A stretch of 49,510 nt of DNA from NCBI GenBank assembly GCA_023250205.1, contig JAHFBE010000004.1:4359-53868 (forward strand), written 5' to 3'. This document shows, in pieces, positions 42,918 to 49,510 of the stretch. Both the position numbers and the translations under genes were made by a program. The DNA comes from Candidatus Melainabacteria bacterium (GTDB taxonomy: Bacteria; Cyanobacteriota; Vampirovibrionia; 2-02-FULL-35-15). The notes beneath the pieces were generated by a model. That model was not told the origin of the DNA. It did not search any database and worked only from the letters and a program-made list of their open reading frames with translations. Position 1 is the first letter of the stretch. Every line of letters begins with the position of its first letter.

Positions 42918-43919
42918 ATACTCTGGGTCTGTAGCCCCTCCCCCCTGATTAAAGAAGAGATCATATGGGATTTGTCCAGGAAATTGATTTTGTTGACCAT
43001 AGGGATTGTTTTGATTTGAAGGATTTTGTTGAGGAGCTTGATATCCGTAGTTTTGTTGAGGGGGCATAAATCCATAGTTTTGTTGTGGTACCTGTTGTTG
43101 AATTAGAGGTTGTGGAATCATAACTGAAATAGGGTTGCCTTCAGGATCTTTTACTGTTTCTCCTTTCTCATCTATTAATAAACCTGTATTTGGATTTATA
43201 GAATAGCTTTTGGGTACATTGTTTTGAGGCTTTGCTGCTTGGGTATTTGTATTTTGGTTTTCAATAGTAGGGAGGTTTATTTTGTCATCTTTTTGAACGG
43301 GTAATCCTGTTTTGCTTACCAAAATAGTTACTCTTTCAAGAAGTGGCTTAGCTTTGTTTTCTAAGACTTCTTTCCTTGATAGAAGTCTTTCTTCAAGAGC
43401 ATTAATTCTTGCTTGAAAAGGATAATCATTAAATGTCATATTGAACATTTTCGTTTCAATTTGATTGATAGCGCCTATTATCCCCTCTTTTTCAGCTTGT
43501 TCTTTAGGAGGAGTATCATTAACTATTTCTGGTTTTATTTCGCTAATAGATTCTGATTTGATTTCAGGTTCTTCTTCTTTAGGAATATTTAGAGCAGTAG
43601 AGATTTTTTCAATCCTTCGCTCAATTGATTCTTTTAAATTTTCACTTCCAAAGAAGAACTTCTCTAGCCTAGATAATCTGACTTCTTCAGATTCTTTTTT
43701 GTAGTTTTGATGAAAGATTCTCTCTTCGATATCATCAAGTTTTTTATTTGATAAGACTTGCTCTTGTTTTAAATCGGGTTCTTGTGCTTCAACGATTTGA
43801 TAGTAATAAATGTTTAATATAGGTAGGCTTAAAAAAGCAATAAGAAAAACAGAAAGGCTTAAATTGTTAAAACCTTTTCTTTTTCTTTGCGTTTGCGCTT
43901 TTTCTTTTCTTCTTAACAC
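42915..43919 (-). CDS. Membrane-anchored repeat protein overlapping rpsU, 334 aa
   Basis: A very basic N-terminus is followed by one hydrophobic segment ([20 protein letters not shown]), so the protein is membrane-anchored or exported. Two copies of a ~30-residue motif follow: [13 protein letters not shown]...[11 protein letters not shown] and [13 protein letters not shown]...[11 protein letters not shown]. The C-terminal third is rich in Gln, Asn, Pro and Tyr ([12 protein letters not shown]) and probably disordered. The only in-frame start candidate is a GTG at 43919 lying inside rpsU, out of frame with it by one base. The overlap is 53 bases, so translation may depend on ribosomes finishing rpsU. 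Function unknown. Confidence 0.7.
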   Translation of the reverse strand: MLRRKEKAQTQRKRKGFNNLSLSVFLIAFLSLPILNIYYYQIVEAQEPDLKQEQVLSNKKLDDIEERIFHQNYKKESEEVRLSRLEKFFFGSENLKESIERRIEKISTALNIPKEEEPEIKSESISEIKPEIVNDTPPKEQAEKEGIIGAINQIETKMFNMTFNDYPFQARINALEERLLSRKEVLENKAKPLLERVTILVSKTGLPVQKDDKINLPTIENQNTNTQAAKPQNNVPKSYSINPNTGLLIDEKGETVKDPEGNPISVMIPQPLIQQQVPQQNYGFMPPQQNYGYQAPQQNPSNQNNPYGQQNQFPGQIPYDLFFNQGGGATDPEY

Positions 43920-44043
43920 TTGGCTTTTCGTAATGTTCTCTACGACGAACTTCAGTTAAGATACCTGCTTTTTGTACTTTTTTCTTAAATCTTTTTAAAG
44001 CAGACTCTAAACTTTCACCATCTTCAATTCTAACTTCAGACAA
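43867..44043 (-). CDS. rpsU: Ribosomal protein bS21
   Basis: It is missing from the ORF track (58 residues). The start is a TTG preceded by AGGAGG at seven bases. The sequence [20 protein letters not shown] and [19 protein letters not shown] is typical bS21, and the Lys-rich tail ends at KKKKRF. bS21 sits in the 30S subunit near the 16S rRNA 3' end and helps initiation. Its last 53 bases overlap the start of the next gene in another frame. A GATAAT -10 and a possible TTAAC-type -35 lie upstream. Confidence 0.92.
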   Translation of the reverse strand: MSEVRIEDGESLESALKRFKKKVQKAGILTEVRRREHYEKPSVKKKRKSANAKKKKRF

Positions 44044-44086
44044 AATAACCTCCTGTTTAATTTCTACCCAAATATCAGATTAATAT

Positions 44087-44113
44087 ATTATCACAGGAAT
44101 AGAAATAGTTAAC
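44087..44113 (-). promoter_or_regulatory. Candidate rpsU promoter
   Basis: On the minus strand, GTTAAC is followed 15 bases later by GATAAT within TGTGATAAT, an extended -10. It lies about 45 bases before the rpsU start. Confidence 0.45.
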
Positions 44114-44183
44114 AGAATAAAAACAGGTGATTTGTGTCTTAATAACAGCTTTTATAAAGGTTTTAGCAATTACGAGTTACTCT

Positions 44184-45569
44184 TTAATTCAAATACTTAA
44201 GAGTGGATGAAATTATCATTAGATAAAACGTAAAAGTTAGTATATCAAGCACTGTCGTTATTATTGGTGAACTTGCAGCGGCAGGATCTTTTTTTAAGTA
44301 TTGGAGCAGGATAGGAAATATTGTTCCTAATAGCACTGCGCTTATAATAGAGCATACAAGAGCAAATGCCACAATCAAGCCTAATGTGGGATCACTGTGT
44401 TGCAGCCATGCAATAAGACCTGTAACAAGTGAGCAAATTAATCCAATAATAATTCCAATTTTTAATTCATGGAAAATATGTTTTGCAGTATTTTTTAAAT
44501 CTATATCACCAGTAACTAGCCCTCTTACAATAATTGTGGCTGTTTGTCCACCTACGTTTCCTGAAAGCCCTGAGAGCAATGGCATAAATGAAATAGCAAT
44601 TGGTGCAGAGATAATTGTTTTATCATAAGATGCAATTATAAGTGCAGCAATTGCTTCTCCAATAAGTGTTATTAATAACCAGGGTAGCCTTGCTTGTACT
44701 GCAAACGTTACTTTTCCAGAAATAAGTTCATCGGATTGAAACTCATCGCTAATACCAGAACCTTGATAAATATCTTCGGTAGTTTCTCTGCTTAAAATAT
44801 CAACAACATCGTCAATAGTTACTATTCCTTTTAAGCTGTATTCTTCATCTACAATTGGAAGTGCAATGAGATCATATTTTGAAATTGCTTTTGCAACATG
44901 TTCCTGGTCATCAGTTACTTTACAGGTGATTACATCAGTGTTCATGTGGTTTGCTACTAGATCATTTGGTGGGGCAGAAATTAAATTTCTTAAACTTATA
45001 ACCCCGACAAGTTTATTGCCGTTGTCAACTACATATAAATAATAAATCTGAGCTTTATATTCTGGAGCCTGCCTGCGTACGTAATTAAAAGCCAGATGAA
45101 TAGTCATATCTGATCTGAGTCTTAAAAAATCTGTAGACATTTTTCCACCAGCAGATTCTGGCGGGTAATGAATAAGTTCTTGTACATGTGCTTGTTGAAC
45201 CGGGTCGGGTAAAGTTTTTAACAGTGAGTATTTCTCTTTTTCAGGAAGCTGAATGATAAGGTCGGTAGCATCATCTACATCCATTTGAGAAATTATGCTG
45301 CTAAATTTTTCCGTACCAAGAGTCTTTAGCAATTTCATTTGTGTTTCTGAACTTAACTCTGTAAGAACAGTGCTTGCAATTTCAAGTTCAAGCAAAGAAA
45401 AACAAAATATTCTTTCCTCATCTTTTAAATTCTCTAGAACAGGGGCAATATCCTGAGGATACTGGTCGTTTACAAGCTCTTTCAATTCCTGCTCATGAGC
45501 ATTTTCAAGTAACTCATTCACTTTTTCAGATAAAGTTTTTTCTGGTTTTATTTCTTTTTTTACAGGCAT
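44184..45569 (-). CDS. mgtE: Magnesium transporter MgtE
   Basis: This 461-residue inner-membrane Mg2+ channel has the full MgtE layout: a helical N domain (about 20-135), two CBS domains (about 136-265) that sense cytosolic Mg2+, a plug helix, and five membrane helices (about 290-460). The pore signature PLLSGLSGNVGGQTATIIV is present. The start ATG has no strong Shine-Dalgarno. No M-box riboswitch is visible upstream. rpsU lies downstream on the same strand, 140 bases away with its own promoter. Confidence 0.95.
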   Translation of the reverse strand: MPVKKEIKPEKTLSEKVNELLENAHEQELKELVNDQYPQDIAPVLENLKDEERIFCFSLLELEIASTVLTELSSETQMKLLKTLGTEKFSSIISQMDVDDATDLIIQLPEKEKYSLLKTLPDPVQQAHVQELIHYPPESAGGKMSTDFLRLRSDMTIHLAFNYVRRQAPEYKAQIYYLYVVDNGNKLVGVISLRNLISAPPNDLVANHMNTDVITCKVTDDQEHVAKAISKYDLIALPIVDEEYSLKGIVTIDDVVDILSRETTEDIYQGSGISDEFQSDELISGKVTFAVQARLPWLLITLIGEAIAALIIASYDKTIISAPIAISFMPLLSGLSGNVGGQTATIIVRGLVTGDIDLKNTAKHIFHELKIGIIIGLICSLVTGLIAWLQHSDPTLGLIVAFALVCSIISAVLLGTIFPILLQYLKKDPAAASSPIITTVLDILTFTFYLMIISSTLKYLN

Positions 45570-45667
45570 AACATCTAGGATAGTACATGAGTCGTGAATC
45601 GTAAATCATGAATTAAAGATTTTAGACTATGGATAATAGTTGAATGCTAAGGGGTTTCTATGAATTA

Positions 45668-46366
45668 CTAATCACGATGTTTTGGAATTGTTACTTCAGT
45701 AGGCATTGTTTTTTCGTGACCAGCACCAGATTTCTTCCCGATAAACTGAGAAGTTCTTTCTCGTGTAGTTTGTAAGATCTCTTCATCCATGAATAATAAT
45801 CCATTTGCTTTAGCTGCAGCAATAGCAGCTTTCTGCTCTTCACTATCAGGCTCTTTAACTATGTATGGAATTAAACTATCAAGATCTATAAATCTATCAG
45901 CAACATCTATTAATTTAGGAGAAGTATTGTTTCTGAAGCCAGCGACTTCAATGCGTGTTCCTTTGTAGGCAACAGCATTTACAGCATAAGCAAAATCCTC
46001 ATCTCCACTAACTAGAATAGCTGTATCATATTTCCCGGATAAGCTAAGCATGTCCACTGCTATTTCAACATCAAGGTTTGCTTTTTTTGTACCATCAGGA
46101 AAAATCTTTAATTCTTTTTGTACTACTCTATAGCCATTTCTTCTCATCCAAAGTAAAAACCCTTGTTGTTTTGCAGCGTTTTCGTCTACACCGGTGTAAA
46201 AAAATGCTCTAAGTAAAGACCCACTATTGCAAAGTAGTTTTAACAGTTTTGCATAATCAATTTCTATACCAATTGTTCTTGCTGCATGAAAGAGGTTATT
46301 ACCATCAATAAAGATTGCTATTTTTCCTCTTGAGCTACCGCCAATTGTGTTAAGTGGATTGTCCAT
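45668..46366 (-). CDS. LabA-like NYN-domain protein
   Basis: The 232-residue protein carries a NYN (PIN-like) domain over about residues 14-170. The acidic residues expected for metal-dependent RNase activity are present: IFIDGNNLFHAAR, KKANLDVEIAVDMLSLSG and ILVSGDEDFAYAVNA. Close relatives occur in Cyanobacteria, where LabA affects clock-output gene expression. Here a clock role cannot be claimed, since no kai gene is in the window. A clear AAGGAG precedes the ATG. The C-terminal 50 residues are polar. It lies 63 bases after metG on the same strand and may share its transcript. Confidence 0.85.
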   Translation of the reverse strand: MDNPLNTIGGSSRGKIAIFIDGNNLFHAARTIGIEIDYAKLLKLLCNSGSLLRAFFYTGVDENAAKQQGFLLWMRRNGYRVVQKELKIFPDGTKKANLDVEIAVDMLSLSGKYDTAILVSGDEDFAYAVNAVAYKGTRIEVAGFRNNTSPKLIDVADRFIDLDSLIPYIVKEPDSEEQKAAIAAAKANGLLFMDEEILQTTRERTSQFIGKKSGAGHEKTMPTEVTIPKHRD

Positions 46367-46429
46367 GTATGTGCTCCTTAAATATAGTTTCTATTAAAAT
46401 TTTTATCTTTATAACTGCCCTAGTTATAC

Positions 46430-47980
46430 TTATTTAGTTATTTCAATCCTTGGAAAAACTGGCTTTGCTTCATTTAGGTTAAAGCTTTTTTCCTTGCTCT
46501 TCCAGCCTAACTTTTCCCACTCATTATACATGTCTAGATTATTAAATCCAAGCTGGTTGTATATCTTTATACTAGTTTCAGGTATAAATGGGTTAATTAG
46601 AATAGTTATATTCCACAATACCATTAATGTTTCGTAAAGACAAGATTTTGCGTCTTCCATTTCATTGTTTTTAATTAATTTCCAGGGGGCTTTATCATTA
46701 AATGCTTTGTTTGTTTTATCAATTAGCTGCCAAACAACATCAAGAGCCTCTTTCAATTCAAGGTTATCCATATGATTTTTATAGGCTTCTATTGTAGTGA
46801 TAGCACTATCTTTTAATCCTAGATAATTGTCGTTTTCTGGGCATTCAATGACACTGTTGTAATTTTTATGAGCAAGGTTCAATGTCCTGTTTAAAAGGTT
46901 TCCAAGATTATTTGCAAGATCGGAATTTATTCTGTTTATGAAATTTGTTCTTGAATAATCCCCATCTTTTCCAAAACCAATTTCTCTTAAAAAGAAAAAA
47001 CGAACAGCATCAGCTCCAAATTCTCTTACAAGCTCATAAGGATCAATGATATTTCCAGTAGTCTTTCCCATTTTTTCACCATCTTTGGTTAGAAAACCAT
47101 GTCCAAAGACTTTTTGAGGAAGTGGTAATCCTGCAGACATAAGCATGCAAGGCCAGTAAACTGCATGAAAGCGTAAAATATCTTTTCCAATGATGTGGAT
47201 GGAACAAGGCCAATATTTTTTTGTGGCTGATTCAATTGTTGGAGAATCAGTATCATTCAACAATCCGGATATATAACCAAGTAAGGCATCAAACCAGACA
47301 TAAATAGTTTGTTTGGTTTCATTTGGTATTGGAATTCCCCAGCTTACAGATTGTCTTGAAATCGGAAAGTCTCTCAAGCCTTCTTTTACCCATCCAAGGA
47401 CTTCGTTCTTTCTATAGGAAGGTTGTATAAAGTCAGGATTTTTTTCAAAGTGGTCTACAAGTTGTTTCTCATATTTTGAAAGTGCAAAAAAATAATTTTT
47501 TTCTTTGTATTCTTGAGCCTTTTGCTTATGTATAGGACAAAGTTTATCTTCTGTTAAATCTTTCTCAGATTTAAAATCTTCGCACCCCTCACAATACAAA
47601 CCCTCGTAATCCGCCTCATAAATATCTCCATTTTTATAGACTCTGTTAAAAAAATCCTGAACTATTTTTTCGTGCTTATTTGATGTTGTTCTTGAAAATA
47701 TTTCATATTTTATATTCAAAAGATTCCAGAGTTCTTTGAACTTATCGCTTATAAAATCACAGTGTTCTTGTGGAGATTTATTTTCAGCTTTTGCTGCCTT
47801 TGCGATTTTTTGCCCGTGTTCATCTGTTCCGGTCAGGAAGCATACGTCAAATCCTCTTAGTCTTTTATAGCGGGCAATAGTATCGCAGGCAATGGTAGTG
47901 TAAGCACTTCCAACATGAGGCACATCATTTACGTAGTAAAGAGGTGAGGTAATATAAAAAGTTTTATTATTGTGGTTCAC
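46430..47980 (-). CDS. metG: Methionyl-tRNA synthetase
   Basis: This class I enzyme charges tRNA-Met. It has 516 residues and lacks the C-terminal tRNA-binding extension of E. coli MetRS. The HIGH motif appears as HVGSAYTT, and zinc-knuckle residues are in CEGCEDF and CPIHK. The KMSKS loop reads KMGKTTGN, a variant I associate with cyanobacterial enzymes. The anticodon-binding helices include NLGNLLNRTLNLAHKN. The start is a GTG at 47980 with no Shine-Dalgarno; TAAAAT lies seven bases upstream, suggesting a leaderless transcript. A complete palindromic repeat separates it from sepF. Confidence 0.96.
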   Translation of the reverse strand: MNHNNKTFYITSPLYYVNDVPHVGSAYTTIACDTIARYKRLRGFDVCFLTGTDEHGQKIAKAAKAENKSPQEHCDFISDKFKELWNLLNIKYEIFSRTTSNKHEKIVQDFFNRVYKNGDIYEADYEGLYCEGCEDFKSEKDLTEDKLCPIHKQKAQEYKEKNYFFALSKYEKQLVDHFEKNPDFIQPSYRKNEVLGWVKEGLRDFPISRQSVSWGIPIPNETKQTIYVWFDALLGYISGLLNDTDSPTIESATKKYWPCSIHIIGKDILRFHAVYWPCMLMSAGLPLPQKVFGHGFLTKDGEKMGKTTGNIIDPYELVREFGADAVRFFFLREIGFGKDGDYSRTNFINRINSDLANNLGNLLNRTLNLAHKNYNSVIECPENDNYLGLKDSAITTIEAYKNHMDNLELKEALDVVWQLIDKTNKAFNDKAPWKLIKNNEMEDAKSCLYETLMVLWNITILINPFIPETSIKIYNQLGFNNLDMYNEWEKLGWKSKEKSFNLNEAKPVFPRIEITK

Positions 47981-48006
47981 AGGCTTTATTTTAGCAATTG
48001 ATATTT

Positions 48007-48132
48007 GTCATTGCGAGCGAAGCGAAGCAATCTTATACCAAAGTAAATGTAAATAAGACCTCTTTAAGGCATTGATATTATGCGATAGCTGCTGTTTAAG
48101 ATTGCTTTGTCACTATCGCTCCTCGCAATGAC
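48007..48132. repeat. Palindromic interspersed repeat, complete copy (longest)
   Basis: GTCATTGCGAGCG and CTCGCAATGAC are the outer ends, with GAAGCAATCTTA and TTAAGATTGCTTTG as the inner pair. At 126 bases it is longer than the other copies because the centre differs. It lies between the sepF stop and the metG start. Confidence 0.82.
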
Positions 48133-48154
48133 GCAAACAGTTACATTGTTTTGT

Positions 48155-48718
48155 TTAAAATATGGAGCTTTTCTTTAATGGCTCAGCATATTGATACTGT
48201 GGTTGAGATTGTTCTTTCTCTTTTGATCTTCCCCAGAAGGCATCTTTTAATGCTCTTGCTTCTTGAGACTCTGTGTTTATTGTGAAGTTGCTTGGTGCAA
48301 AGATAAATACGCCTTGCCCAATTCTTTGTTGGTGCCCATCTAGTGCATGAGTGGCTCCTGAGAGAAAATCAACAACTCTTTGTGATTGTTCTGTATCAAG
48401 ATATTGAAGATTTAATACAACTGATCTTCTGCATCTTAATTCTTCAATGATGTCAAGGGCTTCATCAAATGATCTTGGCTCAATAACAACTACCTCGCTT
48501 TGAGGTGTTAATGTTGGATGTTCTATCACGTTGTTCTCCTTTATTTTTAAATTTGGACTTCCAATACTTTTATCTTTTTTGTGGATTATGCGATTTAGAA
48601 AAGTAGAGGGTGTTTCAGTTTCCTCCATTTTCCACAATTCATCAAAATCATGAGAATCGTATATATCAGCTTCATGTTCCCCATACCATGCCTTTTTAAT
48701 GTTTTCTAAAATACTCAA
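48155..48718 (-). CDS. sepF: Cell division protein SepF
   Basis: SepF binds the FtsZ C-terminus and anchors the Z-ring to the membrane. The 187-residue protein has an N-terminal helix (SILENIKKAW) for membrane binding, a charged linker, and the SepF core over about 78-165. The core includes SFDEALDIIEELRCRRSVVL, VVDFLSGATHALDG and GVFIFAPSNF. The start is a TTG with a strong GGAGGG upstream. yggS ends 23 bases before it on the same strand, the order also found in Cyanobacteria and Gram-positives. Confidence 0.94.
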   Translation of the reverse strand: MSILENIKKAWYGEHEADIYDSHDFDELWKMEETETPSTFLNRIIHKKDKSIGSPNLKIKENNVIEHPTLTPQSEVVVIEPRSFDEALDIIEELRCRRSVVLNLQYLDTEQSQRVVDFLSGATHALDGHQQRIGQGVFIFAPSNFTINTESQEARALKDAFWGRSKEKEQSQPQYQYAEPLKKSSIF

Positions 48719-48741
48719 TTGCCCACCCTCCGTTTCAAAAA

Positions 48742-49419
48742 TCAGTCCTTAAATAATCCTTTTCCAATTCGTACCATTGTCGTTCCACATTCAAGAGCTA
48801 TTTTGTAATCGCTAGTCATCCCCATTGAAAGTTCTTTTATATCGGTCATGAAATTTTTATTTAGCTCCTCTTTTAAATTTGATAACTCTATAAAACACTT
48901 TCTTATAAGCTGCTTATCTTCTGTCTTAGGTGCAATGGTCATAAGCCCTTTGATTCTTATATTTGGAAGATTTATTAATTCTCCAAATGAATCCTTTAAA
49001 CCTTGCTGGCTAAAGCCTGCTTTTGTTTCTTCTTCAGAAATATTTACTTGAAGTAAAATATCCTGAACAAGCTTGTTACCATTTGCAACTTTATTTATCA
49101 GTTCTGCTAATTCCAGAGAATCAACTGAGTGTATTAAACAAAAAATTCCAATTATTTGTTTAACTTTATTCTTTTGAAGCCTTCCTATAAAATGCCAGTT
49201 AATTAAATCGTTTAGATTCTCATACTGAGATTTTTTAGAAATCTTCTCTAGGGCATCCTGCAAATAACTTTCGCCAAAGTCTCTTATGCCTAGATTGTAT
49301 GCTTCAATAATTTGGTTCTGGCTAGCATACTTTGTTACAGCAATAATTTTGACACTGAGATTATCTATTTGTTCCTTAATTTTTATTAGGTTTTCTTTTG
49401 TACCCACAGGATCTTTCAA
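48742..49419 (-). CDS. yggS: PLP homeostasis protein (YggS/PLPBP family)
   Basis: This 225-residue TIM-barrel protein binds pyridoxal phosphate without known catalysis and balances PLP and amino-acid levels. The PLP Lys is in IIAVTKYASQNQI (about residues 19-31). Other signatures are RDFGESYLQDA, WHFIGRLQKNKV, the LLQVNISEEETKAGF strand, and the phosphate-binding SMGMTSDYKIALECGTTMVRIG near the C-terminus. The start is a TTG at 49419; no better start is in frame. It is first in a yggS-sepF operon with a TTGACA promoter upstream. Confidence 0.94.
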   Translation of the reverse strand: MKDPVGTKENLIKIKEQIDNLSVKIIAVTKYASQNQIIEAYNLGIRDFGESYLQDALEKISKKSQYENLNDLINWHFIGRLQKNKVKQIIGIFCLIHSVDSLELAELINKVANGNKLVQDILLQVNISEEETKAGFSQQGLKDSFGELINLPNIRIKGLMTIAPKTEDKQLIRKCFIELSNLKEELNKNFMTDIKELSMGMTSDYKIALECGTTMVRIGKGLFKD

Positions 49420-49458
49420 GATATTTTCATTATCAAATTACCAACTGCTCATATTAAT

Positions 49459-49487
49459 AGAATCACTAACTTTAGATAACTTGTCAA
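49459..49487 (-). promoter_or_regulatory. Candidate yggS-sepF promoter
   Basis: On the minus strand TTGACA (49482-49487) is a perfect -35. Seventeen bases later GATTCT is a weak -10. It lies about 40 bases before the yggS start. Confidence 0.45.
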
Positions 49488-49510
49488 GAGAAATAAATTT
49501 TTTGTTTTAC

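Noticed and set aside
45570-45667. M-box Mg2+ riboswitch before mgtE
   Set aside because: The intergenic stretch is under 100 bases and shows none of the conserved M-box core.

Overview
The window is AT-rich (about one third G+C by eye) and bacterial. Several genes point to a non-photosynthetic relative of Cyanobacteria (Melainabacteria/Vampirovibrionia-like). These are a LabA-like NYN-domain protein, a methionyl-tRNA synthetase with a KMGK-type signature, a yggS-sepF pair, a WecA/MraY-superfamily transferase, and many large secreted proteins with PKD, IPT/TIG and NHL repeats. No photosynthesis gene, rRNA or tRNA is visible. The lineage is inferred from gene content only.

Layout. 1-3.5 kb: a truncated secreted protein, a 59-residue protein, and the two subunits of an AprAB-type adenylylsulfate reductase, separated by an unrelated gene on the opposite strand. 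3.5-12.5 kb, plus strand: a helical-repeat protein, a membrane-anchored AAA+ ATPase with a membrane partner, the disaggregase ClpB, and a MutL whose usual C-terminal domain is replaced by an HNH nuclease domain. 12.6-18.8 kb: a protein with about seven dockerin-like calcium-loop modules, a 1068-residue coiled-coil protein with three internal repeats, and a second small dockerin protein. 18.8-24.3 kb: mostly unrecognised genes, separated by palindromic 'CGTCATTGCGAGG' repeats. 24.3-37.2 kb, minus strand: a surface-protein operon made of an NHL-repeat protein, a 3538-residue PKD/TIG protein and a 95-residue protein. 37.5-42.2 kb: a RAYT-type transposase, a Rieske ferredoxin, a lipoprotein, glyA and a WecA-like transferase. 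42.2-42.9 kb: three very small genes that share a 5' element. 42.9-49.5 kb, minus strand: a membrane-anchored repeat protein overlapping rpsU, then mgtE, a labA-like gene, metG, sepF and yggS.

How the parts fit. The minus-strand block from 42.9 kb on is core housekeeping: translation, Mg2+ homeostasis, cell division and PLP homeostasis. clpB-mutL is a stress/repair segment. The 12.6-37 kb region is dominated by large surface or structural proteins.

The observations most worth following are: (i) the MutL-HNH fusion; (ii) one palindrome, ATGTAACC-N3-GGTTACAT, which sits on the mutL promoter/start and occurs twice upstream of the transposase; (iii) palindromic repeats carried in frame inside the 3538-residue protein; (iv) three tiny genes with a shared GTTTTAGGAAA leader; and (v) several genes with a -10-like hexamer 6-8 nt before the start codon, suggesting leaderless mRNAs.
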